Source: Sphingomonas naasensis
Lineage (GTDB): Bacteria > Pseudomonadota > Alphaproteobacteria > Sphingomonadales > Sphingomonadaceae
DNA length: 64,000 nucleotides
Assembly: GCF_004792695.1 (NCBI RefSeq)
Contig: NZ_SRXU01000002.1
Location: 558,001 to 622,000 of the forward strand
Direction: 5' to 3'
Shown here: one piece after another, positions 18,801 through 27,798 of the stretch
Numbering within the stretch: position 1 is the first letter of the stretch
Layout: every line of letters starts with the position of its first letter
Notes under the pieces: model-generated
The model's database searches: none
What the model saw: the letters and a program-made list of their open reading frames with translations, nothing else
What the model was told of the DNA's origin: nothing
Position numbers and translations under genes: made by a program

Positions 18801-19241
18801 CGCCGAGAAGCTGTCGCGCCCGTTGAACTCGGTGCGGACCTGGGTGAGGCCGCGGATCAGCACGCCGGTCGGCTCGCCCGAAGGATGGGTGCTGTCGTCG
18901 GCCGACTGGAGCCGGTTGACGGTGATGCCCGGCACGCGGGCCAGCGCCTCTGCCGCCGATTTATCGGGGAAGGCGCCGATATCGGTCGCGGTGATCGAAT
19001 CGACGAAGGTGTCGGCGTTGCGCTTGATGTTCTGCGAGGTGCTGAGCGCGGCACGCACGCCGACCACCACGACGTCCTCGACCGGCTCCTGTGCGGCGGG
19101 ATCGTCGGCGACCTGCGCCTGCGCGGTGGCGCCGCTGGTCTGCGCCTGCGCCGCCGATGCGGCCCCCAGCGCGATCAGCGCGCAGAGCGAGACGCCGCCC
19201 TGCAGCGCGCGGAACCGACGAGTCGAATGGAAATCCGTCAT
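15819..19241 (-). CDS. TonB-dependent receptor, probably for oligosaccharides
   Basis: The 1140-residue outer-membrane receptor has a signal peptide (GVSLCALIALGAASAAQAQ), a plug domain with a TonB-box-like DVVVVG, VPGITVNRLQS and GVLIRGLTQVRTEFNG, then a 22-strand barrel ending in an aromatic residue (GVRAKF). GGGGAGG upstream of the ATG at 19241 sets the start. Its size matches sugar-type receptors that carry maltodextrins or similar glycans. It is followed by the GH97 gene and preceded by an MFS transporter and LacI regulator. Confidence 0.93.
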   Translation of the reverse strand: MTDFHSTRRFRALQGGVSLCALIALGAASAAQAQTSGATAQAQVADDPAAQEPVEDVVVVGVRAALSTSQNIKRNADTFVDSITATDIGAFPDKSAAEALARVPGITVNRLQSADDSTHPSGEPTGVLIRGLTQVRTEFNGRDSFSADSARGLQFNDVSPELLAGVDAYKNQTAEMIEGGIAGTVNLRTRVPFDQNGLLVTGNFRMNYGDRSGRWTPEFSALISNTFETPIGRFGLLASYAQSHVVTRTESVIMDKIDTYCSAGFGTPAAGNVTSDGSIGCTANPFGGNGFVYAPDGVRFSEVDYDRKRRGIALAAQYENNEGTVHATLQYVDSHYRNGWFERASHAKLDGNYFGTPAFNPRTGTALGPADGSGALVFGSNGMLQSGVLTQGHGSFSGTWESTQAAINAGSAVPGLPFVNNCAAPSVCTTLRDGLYLENEARNFAHREGTRDYSANFKWDVSDRVHVNLDAQYIDASTYNNDILVASGSMANFQYSTNKDGTPQIAYLPGSNVNYATGGLANAHNYWIPFIQGHVEDNDANALALRGDLEYEFGGDGWFDSIKGGVRYADRKQNVRYSTFNWTPIAQPWYCNGPGFNADNTTGGAYPTNTGNCGGNAGHPNFSGYGAGIWESYDMGGLYDGKVFPNGPLVFLNRDTLKDFNHLLTSLSGATTHSPILPGYTAICDRAEATVDDCFTPGEMLKVREQTEAAYLMLRFGGDDKMIGGVSVVGNVGVRVVKTRETSEGSIAFPNADVFANLQPCGTPLSGNNIVNPACYLTPAIRAFANGAAQANTYKASSTEWLPSFNVRFGLDDRSYIRFAYSRAMSRPDIGFLRNSVAINGPIYATTPDSPYIVYNSPTAAHTAANVTGYNFVFQANAGNAALKPITADQFDLSFEHYMGKSSSLTLTGFYKKLNGSITFGQFGATSFLNNGSTQTVQILGPANAKDGGELLGFEGAVQTFFDFLPGLLSGFGTQLNYTYVHQSGINNSNLLNASSSANLGAVGAGQPALGGTGSVLDSHQLAGISKHTFNAVALYEKGPVGFRLAYNWRSRYLTQNLDCCIGLPVFQKAAGYLDGSLRLSVNRYLEFSVDASNLLNTTSVYQQQIFGDSPATPGARPVYRDSAWSRVDRRFQFGVRAKF

Positions 19242-19332
19242 GCATGCCTCCCCATGTGCTCCGCTTTTGCGCGGATGCATTTCGGGCGCGGCTATCACCC
19301 CGCCCGTTCCGGTTGCATGGAATTGCGTAAAT

Positions 19333-19427
19333 TTGCACGCGTTGCAAGTGGAAATTTCAGTGCGTCCCTAAGGCGAGTCCGCGCCGCGCCCTGCGAGTTC
19401 AGGCAAAATGTTTATGCAATTTTGCAT
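19333..19427. promoter_or_regulatory. candidate LacI-type operators upstream of the TonB receptor
   Basis: The region upstream of the receptor start holds an exact inverted repeat ATGCAA-TT-TTGCAT at 19414-19427, overlapping the stop codon of the MFS gene, and a looser TTGCA-N5-TGCAA at 19333-19347. TTGCAA-type half-sites are compatible with LacI-family operators, and a LacI gene belongs to this locus. The match is to a general pattern, not to a characterised site. Confidence 0.45.
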
Positions 19428-20944
19428 TGTGCGTGCGATGCCTTGGGAATCGTCAGCGACAAACAGGCGCCGGTTGCCAGCGCCGCGGCGGCGATCGCCA
19501 GCGCGCCGCCCGGCGCTCCGCCGAAGGGCACCCGCACCAGCACGCCCAGCGTCGCCGCGGCGACGAGCTGGGGCAGCACAATGAAGATGTTGTGGATGCC
19601 CATATAGACGCCCATCTTGCGCGCCGGTACGCCGTCCGAGAGCATCGCATAGGGCAGCGACAGGATCGCCGCCCAGGCGATGCCGATGCCGATCGCCGGC
19701 AGCCACAGGTCTCCCGCCCGCGCGAAGCTGGCGAAGCCGAGCAGCCCGAGCGCGCCGCAGGTCAGGCACAGCGCGTGGCAGGCGCGCCGCCCTGCCCGCC
19801 GCGCGATCGCCGGCAGCACCAGCGCGACCAGCGCGGCGATCGCATTATATTCGGCGAACAGCATCCCCACCCAATCGGCGCTGCGGCCATAGCCCGCCGA
19901 GGCCGGATCGCGGCTCGCCGGGTCGAGCGCGGCGACCGCGGGGATCGCATAGACCCACAGCGCGAACATCCCGAACCAGGTGAAGAACTGGACCAGCGCG
20001 AGCCGGCGGAGCACCACCGGCATGTGGAGGATGTCCTCGACGATCACGACCATGCCGATCGAGCTGCGGCCGAACCGCCGCATCGCCACCGCGGCGAGCT
20101 GGAGCGCCCCGAACAGCGCCCCGATCCCCGCCATCAGATAGAGCTCGCGCGGCGCGCCGAGCAGCGGCGTGAGCCCGGCGAGCAGCGCGCCGCCAAGAGC
20201 CCACACCACGCCGCTCGTCGTCAGCGCGGCGGTGCCGCTCGCGCTCGGCACGTCGGGATGCGCGATGTCGGCCGCGTCCGCCGCCAGCTGCCCCGGCGGC
20301 CGCTCGGGCGTGGTCGCCACCGACCAGCCGACGGTGACGAGCAGCACCACCGCGCCCACCGCATAGGCGGCGGTGACGGTGTCCGCGCCGCCCCCCACGC
20401 CGAACCAGTTGGTCAGCATCCACGGCAGCGCCGAGGCGAACACCGCGCCTGCGCCGATGAAGAACACCTGCAGCGCGAAGGCGGAGGTTCGCTGGGGCTC
20501 GGGCAGCGTGTCGGCGACCAGCGCGCGGAACGGCTCCATCGCGATGTTGATCGAGGCGGTGAGCACCCACAGCATCACGCAGGCCGACCACAGGGTCGTC
20601 ACGCTCGGCATCGCCAGCAGCGCCAGCGCGGTCAGCAGCCCGCCGGCGAGGATATAGGGCCGCCGCCGTCCCAGCCGCCCCCAGGTCCGGTCGCTGAGAT
20701 GCCCGACCACCGGCTGGACGAGCAGCCCGGTGATCGGCGCCGCGATCCACAGCAGGGCGAGCTCGTCGACGTCCGCGCCGAGTGTCTGGAAGATGCGGCT
20801 GGTGTTGACGTTCTGCAGGCCCCAGACGATCTGGACGCCGAACAGGCCGAGGCACATGTTCCACAGATGCAGCGCGGCGCGCGGGGGTGCGGCGCTGCGA
20901 TCCGAACCTCCGGTGCGCGACAGCCGCCTCCTGATCGCTTGCAA
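19412..20944 (-). CDS. MFS sugar transporter (GPH/SLC45-like, maltose or sucrose type)
   Basis: About 510 residues with 12 membrane segments. Characteristic segments are LWNMCLGLFGVQIVWGLQN, VNTSRIFQTLGADV, VGHLSDRTWGRLGRRRPYI and IAMEPFRALVADTLPE, typical of sugar:H+ symporters in TonB-receptor-linked saccharide loci. It should import the sugar released by the GH97 enzyme across the inner membrane. The only start that keeps the N-terminal block is TTG at 20944, preceded by AGGGGG at good spacing. It is divergent from the LacI gene and reads toward the receptor. Confidence 0.87.
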   Translation of the reverse strand: MQAIRRRLSRTGGSDRSAAPPRAALHLWNMCLGLFGVQIVWGLQNVNTSRIFQTLGADVDELALLWIAAPITGLLVQPVVGHLSDRTWGRLGRRRPYILAGGLLTALALLAMPSVTTLWSACVMLWVLTASINIAMEPFRALVADTLPEPQRTSAFALQVFFIGAGAVFASALPWMLTNWFGVGGGADTVTAAYAVGAVVLLVTVGWSVATTPERPPGQLAADAADIAHPDVPSASGTAALTTSGVVWALGGALLAGLTPLLGAPRELYLMAGIGALFGALQLAAVAMRRFGRSSIGMVVIVEDILHMPVVLRRLALVQFFTWFGMFALWVYAIPAVAALDPASRDPASAGYGRSADWVGMLFAEYNAIAALVALVLPAIARRAGRRACHALCLTCGALGLLGFASFARAGDLWLPAIGIGIAWAAILSLPYAMLSDGVPARKMGVYMGIHNIFIVLPQLVAAATLGVLVRVPFGGAPGGALAIAAAALATGACLSLTIPKASHAQCKIA

Positions 20945-21002
20945 AGTCCCCCTCTCGATGCGCTACTAGGCCGTCTTCGGCATTGCCGGCAGCTTGGGTT
21001 CG

Positions 21003-22016
21003 ATGGGTAGCAATAGCAACAACAATACCACCCTGCAGGATCTGGCGACGCTCGCCGGCGTCTCGGTGTCGACGGTGTCGCGCGCGCTCAACGATCATCC
21101 GCTGATCAGCACGCGCACCAAGCAGCGCGTCTGGGCGCTGGCGCGCGATCACGATTACCCGTTCAAGCCGACCATGCCCGCCGGCCCGATCGGCGCGGTC
21201 GGGTCGATCGCGATCGTCACCCCGGTGATGCGCGGCCGGCCGCTGCCGCTCTCGCACCCCTTCTTCCTCGAACTGCTCGCCAATATCGGCGAGGCGGCGC
21301 GCGAGCGCGACTGCGACTTCACCGTCAGCCACACCGCGCCGACCAGTTTCGACGATCTGATCGTGGCGACCACCACCAGCCGCGCCGACGGAGTGATCTT
21401 CCTCGGCCAGTCGATGCTCCACGAGGAGTTCAATCGGCTGGCGAAAACCAATGCGCGCTTCGTCGTCTGGGGCGCGCAGCTGCCCGGTCAGCGCTATTGC
21501 TCGATCGGCTCGGACAATCTGCTCGGCGGCGGGCGCGCGACCCGGCATCTCGCCCGGCTCGGCCGCAAGCGCATCCTGTTCCTCGGCGGCAGCGATCCCG
21601 AAGCGCTGCAGCGCCGCCGCGGCTATCTCGAAGCGCTCGCCGAGAGCGGGCTCGACGCCGATCCCGAGCGGATCGTCTCGGTCGAGTTCGAGCTCGAATC
21701 GGCCGATGCGGCGGTGAGCGGCCTGCTGCGCCGGGGCGTCGCCTTCGACGGCATCGTCGCGGCGTCGGATCTGATCGCGCTCGGCGCGATGCAGGCGCTG
21801 CGGCGCGGCGGAAAGTCGGTCCCCGACGACGTCTCGGTGGTCGGCTATGACGATATGCTGCTCAGCCGGCTGAGCACCCCGACGCTCAGCACCGTCCGCC
21901 AGGACACGTTCGCGGCGGGGCGGCTTCTGGTCTCGCGGATCATGGACAAGGACGAGCATCAGGAAAGCAAGCGCCTGCCCACCGAGCTGATTGTCCGCGA
22001 ATCCTGCGGCGGCTGA
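21003..22016 (+). CDS. LacI-family transcriptional regulator
   Basis: A 337-residue repressor: N-terminal HTH (TLQDLATLAGVSVSTVSRALN, then hinge-type VWALARDHDY), then a periplasmic-binding-protein-like sensor domain with FLELLANIGEAARE, GVIFLGQSM, RKRILFLGGSDPE and VSVVGYDDM. It is transcribed away from the sugar transporter, receptor and GH97 genes and is the obvious candidate to control them in response to a sugar inducer. A TTG at 20994 gives three extra residues. Confidence 0.92.
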   Translation: MGSNSNNNTTLQDLATLAGVSVSTVSRALNDHPLISTRTKQRVWALARDHDYPFKPTMPAGPIGAVGSIAIVTPVMRGRPLPLSHPFFLELLANIGEAARERDCDFTVSHTAPTSFDDLIVATTTSRADGVIFLGQSMLHEEFNRLAKTNARFVVWGAQLPGQRYCSIGSDNLLGGGRATRHLARLGRKRILFLGGSDPEALQRRRGYLEALAESGLDADPERIVSVEFELESADAAVSGLLRRGVAFDGIVAASDLIALGAMQALRRGGKSVPDDVSVVGYDDMLLSRLSTPTLSTVRQDTFAAGRLLVSRIMDKDEHQESKRLPTELIVRESCGG

Positions 22017-22066
22017 CCGGGAAATCGGCGGGCTGCGTCCGTCTTTCCGAAACACAGGTTCCCGAT

Positions 22067-24142
22067 ATGACCGAATTCTCCCGTCGCACGCTGCTCGGCG
22101 CAGGCCTGTCCGGCTCGGCGTTCGCCGCCCTGCCAACCGCGATCGCGCGGGCCGCCGCGATCGCGCCCGATGTTCGCACCGGCACGATCCGCGACGTGCA
22201 GCATGTCGTGATCCTCATGCAGGAGAATCGCGGATTCGATCATTATTTCGGCACGCTGCGCGGCGTGCGCGGCTTCGGTGATCGGCTGCCCATCCCGGTC
22301 GCCTCCGCGCCGGGCGAGGCCGGGCGCCGGACGGTGTGGCAACAGCGCGATCGCAACGCGGCCGGCGGCGCGCGCACGGTGCTTCCCTTCCACCTCGCGA
22401 CGCGGAAGGATTTCGATCTGATGCGGATGGAAGGCACGCCGCACGGCTGGACCGACGCGCAGGCGGCATGGGACGATGGCCGCATGGCGCATTGGCCCGA
22501 AGCGAAGAGCCAGCGCGCGATGGGCCATTTCCGGCGCGAGGATATTCCGTTCCAGTTCGCGCTGGCGGAGGCGTTCACGCTCTGCGACGCCTATCACTGC
22601 TCGGTCCAGACCGGCACCAACACCAACCGCCTGTTCCTGTGGACCGGCACCAACGATCCGGCGGGCACGCATGGCGGCCCGTCGATCGACAATTCGCACG
22701 ACAGCCTGCCCGGCAAGGGCGGCGCGAGCGACAGCTATCGCTGGACCACGACGGTCGAGCGCCTGCAGGCCGCGGGTATCGACTGGCGCATCTACCAGGA
22801 CATGGCGGACAATTTCACCGACAACCCGCTGGTCGGCTTCGCGGCTTTTCGCGATGCCTATCGCGACGCCGGCGATGCCGCGCTGCGCGATCGCGCGCTC
22901 ACCACGCGCGGGCTCGACATGCTGCGCGCGGACGTGCTGGCCGGCCGGCTGCCGCAGGTTTCCTATATCATCGCGACGGCGAAGGGATCCGAGCATCCCG
23001 GCCCGTCCAGCCCCGCCCAAGGGGCCGCCTATACCGCCGGGGTGATCGACGCGCTCACTGCCGATCCGGCGCTATGGGCGCGCACCGTGCTGCTGGTGAT
23101 GTTCGATGAGAATGACGGCTTTTTCGATCATGTTCCGCCGCCCGCGCCGCCATCGCGCGCGCCGGACGGTAGTTTGCTCGGCGGCTCGACCGTCGATCTC
23201 GCCGGCGAACACCATCTGCGTCCGAACACCGGTGACCCGCGGCTAGAGGACCCGGCCTATCGCGGCCGCGCCTATGGCCTGGGGCCGCGCGTGCCGATGT
23301 ACGTCGTCTCGCCGTGGAGCCGCGGCGGCTGGGTCAATTCGCAGGTGTTCGATCATAGCTCGGTGATCCGCTTCCTCGAGACGCGCTTCGGCATTCATGA
23401 GCCGAACATCTCGGCCTGGCGTCGCGCGGTCTGCGGAGACCTGACCAGCGCCTTCGACTTCACTGCTCGCGATCCGCGCCCGTTCGCGCGGCTGCCCGAT
23501 CCGCGGGCCGATTCGGTCCGCGCCGCCGCGATCCCGCATCAGATCAGCCCGCTTGCGCCAACCGATCAGTCCCCGCCCGCGCAGGAACGCGGCATCCGTC
23601 GCGCCCGCGCCCTGCCCTATTGCCTCGAAACGCGGGGAACGGTCGATGCCGATGGCATCCGGCTGCGCTTCGAGGTCGCGGCCGGCACGCAGGCCGCCGT
23701 CTTCCACGTCTACGACGCCGCGACGCTTGCCGCCGCGCCGCGCCGCTTCACCGTCGGCGCCGGCGACACGCTCGAGGCGCATTGGCCCTTCGATGCCACG
23801 GGCCGCTATGACTTGTGGGTGCTCGGGCCCAACGGCTTCCATCGCCATTTCATCGGCCATCGGGGGGACCCGGCCGCCCTCGCGGCGCTCGACTGGGCGA
23901 TTTCGCCGGACGAAGTCCGGTTGGCGCTCCCCGCCGGCGGCCTCGTCGTCGAGCGCCGGCGCGCCGGCCGATCGACACTGTCCGTCCACATCACCGCGTC
24001 GCGGCATCGCTGGTCGATCGAGCGGGATCATGGTTGGTACGACGCGACGCTGACCAGCCCCGACTCTCCCGGCTTCCGCCGGCGGCTCAGCGGCCGGTCG
24101 GATCGTTTGGGCCGGTCGACCTGCAGCGATCCGTTCGGCTGA
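22067..24142 (+). CDS. Tat-exported phospholipase C (phosphocholine-specific type)
   Basis: The 691-residue enzyme hydrolyses phosphatidylcholine-type lipids outside the cytoplasm. It has a twin-arginine signal (EFSRRTLLGAG) and the phosphoesterase motifs VVILMQENRGFDHYFGTLRG, CSVQTGTNTNRLFLWTGTND and MFDENDGFFDHVPPP. The C-terminal third carries the small beta domains (NGFHRHFIGHRGD) found twice in the PlcC/PlcN family. It follows the LacI gene by 50 bases but is functionally unrelated. Roles in lipid turnover or phosphate scavenging are inferred. Confidence 0.93.
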   Translation: MTEFSRRTLLGAGLSGSAFAALPTAIARAAAIAPDVRTGTIRDVQHVVILMQENRGFDHYFGTLRGVRGFGDRLPIPVASAPGEAGRRTVWQQRDRNAAGGARTVLPFHLATRKDFDLMRMEGTPHGWTDAQAAWDDGRMAHWPEAKSQRAMGHFRREDIPFQFALAEAFTLCDAYHCSVQTGTNTNRLFLWTGTNDPAGTHGGPSIDNSHDSLPGKGGASDSYRWTTTVERLQAAGIDWRIYQDMADNFTDNPLVGFAAFRDAYRDAGDAALRDRALTTRGLDMLRADVLAGRLPQVSYIIATAKGSEHPGPSSPAQGAAYTAGVIDALTADPALWARTVLLVMFDENDGFFDHVPPPAPPSRAPDGSLLGGSTVDLAGEHHLRPNTGDPRLEDPAYRGRAYGLGPRVPMYVVSPWSRGGWVNSQVFDHSSVIRFLETRFGIHEPNISAWRRAVCGDLTSAFDFTARDPRPFARLPDPRADSVRAAAIPHQISPLAPTDQSPPAQERGIRRARALPYCLETRGTVDADGIRLRFEVAAGTQAAVFHVYDAATLAAAPRRFTVGAGDTLEAHWPFDATGRYDLWVLGPNGFHRHFIGHRGDPAALAALDWAISPDEVRLALPAGGLVVERRRAGRSTLSVHITASRHRWSIERDHGWYDATLTSPDSPGFRRRLSGRSDRLGRSTCSDPFG

Positions 24143-24325
24143 GCATCGCCGCGGCCGCCGCGGATCCCCTCGGCGGCGCGTCGAATCGATGGCAAATGGC
24201 ACTATCGGGGAGCGGCGCATCGTGAGCGCGCCGCCGGATCGCTGCGACGGGGCCAAAGGCATTCGCACCGCAGATTTCCCCGCGCCGCTGAAGCTGTCGA
24301 GGAGTTCCCGGACCAGGGGAAGGAA

Positions 24326-24415
<90 letters not shown>

Positions 24416-24550
24416 GCGAGGTCCTGGGATGTCGTTGTCGGGGTTTCCGACGAGCGCCACCGGTCGATAGAGCGGGGGCCATTAGCCGAGTCATTTGAGC
24501 GACGCAAGCTCCGCGCTTGTGCGGAAGCGAAGAGGCACTAAATTAAGTCC

Positions 24551-24931
24551 ATGACCAGCCCATCTGCCCCTTCCGAGCCGCTCGAGCCCGGAATCCCGAT
24601 GCCGCCGGTCGCCTCGGCGCGCTTCGCTATCGGAGACGTCGTTCGCCACCGGCTGTTCGATTTCCGCGGCGTGATCTTCGACGTCGATCCCGTCTTCGCC
24701 AATTCCGACGAATGGTACGAAGCGATCCCCGAGGACGCCCGCCCGCGCAAGGACCAGCCCTTCTACCATCTCCTCGCCGAGAACGCCGAGTCGAGCTACA
24801 TCGCCTATGTCAGCCAGCAGAATCTGGTGGTCGACGACAGCGACGAGCCGGTCGACCATCCGGCGATCAGCGGGCTGTTCGAACGCTTTGCCGGCGGCCG
24901 CTACAAGCTCAAGCCGCACCACCGGCACTAG
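24551..24931 (+). CDS. hspQ: heat shock protein HspQ
   Basis: The 126-residue protein has a Pro-rich N-terminal extension of about 22 residues and then the HspQ/YccV-like beta-barrel domain: FAIGDVVRHRLFDFRGVIFDVDP, QPFYHLLAENAE and YVSQQNLVVDDS are family signatures. E. coli HspQ affects DnaA stability and enhances Lon degradation. The gene stands alone between tRNA-Ser and a convergent TonB receptor gene. Confidence 0.93.
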   Translation: MTSPSAPSEPLEPGIPMPPVASARFAIGDVVRHRLFDFRGVIFDVDPVFANSDEWYEAIPEDARPRKDQPFYHLLAENAESSYIAYVSQQNLVVDDSDEPVDHPAISGLFERFAGGRYKLKPHHRH

Positions 24932-24972
24932 GCCGGGATCGAAGGGGCCCGCGGCCCCCTTCTCCCATTTCC

Positions 24973-27765
24973 TCAGAACTGGGCAGTGAAACGCCCGTAG
25001 ACGAAGCGCCCGTTGAAGCCGAACGGCGAGAAGCTGCTGTACGGCTGGTAATAGGCGTCGACCGGGTAGAAGCCGCCGACGCCGGCCGGGCGCGCGCCCG
25101 TCGGCCGGGCGCTGGGGTAGACGTCGAACAGATTGTTCGCGCCGAACGCGAACGTCGCGTGCTCCTTGAGCGTGACGCGAAGCTCGAGGTCGGTCACCCA
25201 TTTGGGCTCGAGGAACACGTCGTCGGGGCCATAGGCGGTCAGGCTGGTCGGCTCGGCGATCGGCGCGGTCGCGCCGGGCGCGACGACGTCGCCATAGCGC
25301 GTGGTGCGCGCGGTGATCCCGAACCAGCCGACGGTGCCGTCGGCGCTCAGCACGACCTTGTCGCGCGGCTGGCCATTGGTGAAGCGGATGCCCTCGACCC
25401 GGCCGAACAGGATCAGCCCCGGGATCTGCGCCAGCGGCCCGAGATCGGTGATCCGTCGATCGATCTTGTTGGTGTTGCGGTTGTACGCCGCCGAGAGCGA
25501 CCAGTTGCCGAGCGATTCGAGCCCCATGCGATAGGTCGCGACCACGTCCACGCCCTGGGTGGTGGTGTCGAGCCCGTTGATGAAGAAGCGCGCCGCGCCG
25601 ACCGACTGGAAGCCATTGGCGTCGAGGATCGCCTTGACCGCGGCGTTGACCGCCGCGGTGCCGCTGCCCGCGGCGCCGAGATTCTCGGTGAGGACGATCC
25701 GGTCCTTGATCTTGATGTGATAATAGTCGGCGGTCAGGCTGAAACCGCGGAACGGATTGAGCGCCGCGCCCGCGCTGAAATTGACCGACTTCTCCGGCTC
25801 GAGCGGCTTCGAGCCCAATGCGCGCGCGACCGGGCTCGACACCGGCTGGGTGCTGATCTCCACGGGCACGCCCGAGATGAAGTTGGTCGAGGTCGTGGTG
25901 AAATATTGCTGGTGCAGCGACGGCGCGCGGAAGCCGTTCGACACCGAACCGCGGATCGCGAAGCCGGGACTGAACTCGAAGCGCGCCGCCAGCTTGCCGT
26001 TCAGCGTGCCGCCGAAATCGGAGAAATGCTCGTAGCGGCCGGCGGCGGTCACCGTGAAGCCCTCGAACAGATCGGTATCGAGCTCGACATAGCCGGCATA
26101 GCTGTGCCGCCCGACATCGGTCTCCGCCGAGGCGGGGAAGCCCGGAAAGCCCTGCGCGCCGACCAGCGCGCCGCGGCCGGGGAAAGTGCAGACGCTGGTG
26201 CCCGCGTTGAAAACGCCGCCCTGCGTCGCGCAATTCGCCGCGGTGGTGGTCTGCGCGGCGACGAAATAGGGCCCGATCGCATAGGACTGGGTCTCGCCGG
26301 GCCGGATATTGAACGAATCGTTGCGATATTCGGCGCCGAAGGCGAGCGTCAGCGGCTTGGCGAGCCCGAAGTCGAATTCGCGGCTGAGATCGAGGTTGGC
26401 GGTCAGCTGCCCAAAGGCCAGCCCGCCCGAATCGAAATTGCGCTGCGACAGCGGGCCGTACGAGGTGTTGAGGCTGTTCTCGGTGCGGTAGTCGAACTGG
26501 TTGTGGCCATAGACGACCGAGAGATCGCCTGCGAAGCCGCCGACATCGCCGCGGATGCCGAGCGCGGCCGAGTAATCGGTCAGATCCGAATGGATGAAGG
26601 GCAGGAAGCCGTCGGTGCGCAGCGGCACGAAATTGGCCGTGGTCGGCGTCGTCGCCGGGGTGATCACCGACCAGTCGCGATTGTTCGCCGAAGCCGATTG
26701 GCGCCAGTTGGCGGCGCTCAGGCCGTCGCGCTTCGAATAGGAGCCGAACGCATAGAGTTCGAACGTCCCGATCGGCACGCCGGTATTGACGAAGACGTTG
26801 TAATCCTCGGTCTTCGGATCGCCATATTGGAAATTGAGGCGGTTGAAGCCGATCTCGCGCGCGTCGAACGCCGCGGTGGGGCGGTTGTAGTTGGGCCGCA
26901 GATCATAGCCGGCGCGGTTGGTGTTGTCGCGATCGCGATATTCGGCGGTGACGTTGAAATAGCCTTCGGCGCCGATCGGCAGGCCGACATTGAAGCCGAG
27001 CGTCCACATATCGCCGTCATTGGCCTTGCGCTCGCCATCGCGATTCGCCGACAGGATGCGCCCGTCGGCGGGATCGAAGACCGGCTGCCCACCGGTCAGC
27101 GCGAGACCCGTGACATTGGGCACCCCGCTGAGCGTGGTGATGTATTTGCCATAGCTCACCTGCGCGCGGCCGCCATGATTGGCGCGCTTGAGCTGGACGT
27201 TGATCACGCCCGCAATCGCATCCGAGCCATATTGCGACGAGGCGCCGTCGCGCAGCACTTCGATCCGCTCGATCGCCAGCGCGGGGATGGTGTTGAGATC
27301 GACCGCCGCCGAGCCGCGGCCGACCGATCCGTTGATGTTGAGCAGCGCGGTCACGTGCCGGCGCTTGCCGTTGACCAGCACCAGCGTCTGATCGGGCGCG
27401 AGACCGCGCAGCGAGGCCGGACGAATCACGTCGGTGCCGTCGGTGATCGACGGCTGGGGGAAGTTGAACGACGGGACGAGATTGTTGAGAATCTTGTTGG
27501 TCTCACCGAGACCCGAGCTCGATAGCGCTTCCGACGAGATCACGTCGATCGGCACCGGGCTGTCCGCGACGGTGCGGTTGGCGGCGCGCGTGCCGGTGAC
27601 GACGATGGTGTTGCCGGGATCGTCGTCGGGCACGGCATCGCCGGGTGCGGCACCTTCGACCTGATCGGTGGCTGGCGGCGTCGCCACGGTCTGCGCCTGC
27701 GCCGAAGCGGCGAAAGCAAGAGCCGAAGCAGAGATCGAAAGCATCGAGAAGATCGTGCGTCGCAT
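24973..27765 (-). CDS. TonB-dependent receptor
   Basis: A 930-residue outer-membrane receptor with signal peptide (MRRTIFSMLSISASALAFAA), TonB-box-like NTIVVTGTR, a plug domain (SLRGLAPDQTLVLVNGKRRH, IERIEVLRDGASSQYGSDAI) and a C-terminal barrel ending FVYGRFTAQF. The plug style (GKRRHVTALLN, RDGASSQYGSDAIAGVIN) is that of a common sphingomonad receptor group with unknown substrates. The start at 27765 has GGGAGG six bases upstream, and that SD can be hidden in a hairpin. No cotranscribed genes indicate the ligand. Confidence 0.92.
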   Translation of the reverse strand: MRRTIFSMLSISASALAFAASAQAQTVATPPATDQVEGAAPGDAVPDDDPGNTIVVTGTRAANRTVADSPVPIDVISSEALSSSGLGETNKILNNLVPSFNFPQPSITDGTDVIRPASLRGLAPDQTLVLVNGKRRHVTALLNINGSVGRGSAAVDLNTIPALAIERIEVLRDGASSQYGSDAIAGVINVQLKRANHGGRAQVSYGKYITTLSGVPNVTGLALTGGQPVFDPADGRILSANRDGERKANDGDMWTLGFNVGLPIGAEGYFNVTAEYRDRDNTNRAGYDLRPNYNRPTAAFDAREIGFNRLNFQYGDPKTEDYNVFVNTGVPIGTFELYAFGSYSKRDGLSAANWRQSASANNRDWSVITPATTPTTANFVPLRTDGFLPFIHSDLTDYSAALGIRGDVGGFAGDLSVVYGHNQFDYRTENSLNTSYGPLSQRNFDSGGLAFGQLTANLDLSREFDFGLAKPLTLAFGAEYRNDSFNIRPGETQSYAIGPYFVAAQTTTAANCATQGGVFNAGTSVCTFPGRGALVGAQGFPGFPASAETDVGRHSYAGYVELDTDLFEGFTVTAAGRYEHFSDFGGTLNGKLAARFEFSPGFAIRGSVSNGFRAPSLHQQYFTTTSTNFISGVPVEISTQPVSSPVARALGSKPLEPEKSVNFSAGAALNPFRGFSLTADYYHIKIKDRIVLTENLGAAGSGTAAVNAAVKAILDANGFQSVGAARFFINGLDTTTQGVDVVATYRMGLESLGNWSLSAAYNRNTNKIDRRITDLGPLAQIPGLILFGRVEGIRFTNGQPRDKVVLSADGTVGWFGITARTTRYGDVVAPGATAPIAEPTSLTAYGPDDVFLEPKWVTDLELRVTLKEHATFAFGANNLFDVYPSARPTGARPAGVGGFYPVDAYYQPYSSFSPFGFNGRFVYGRFTAQF

Positions 27766-27771
27766 GATTTG

Positions 27772-27798
27772 CCTCCCTTTGGGAGGGCTTTGCCTCCC
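27772..27798 (-). promoter_or_regulatory. possible SD/anti-SD switch in the receptor leader
   Basis: On the minus strand the leader reads GGGAGG, then CCTCCC, then GGGAGG, with the last copy (27777-27772) being the Shine-Dalgarno sequence of the receptor. The middle CCTCCC (27786-27781) can pair with the SD across an AAA loop or with the upstream GGGAGG (27798-27793) across CAAAGC. These two 6-bp hairpins exclude each other, so translation could be switched. Only the sequence arrangement is seen; no ligand or temperature effect is known. Confidence 0.45.

Noticed and set aside
15558..19607. Very long open frame on the plus strand opposite the TonB receptor and GH97 genes
   Set aside because: It is the antisense shadow of high-GC genes; its translation is Arg/Ala/Gly-rich without any family motif, while the minus strand has clear receptor and glycosidase motifs.
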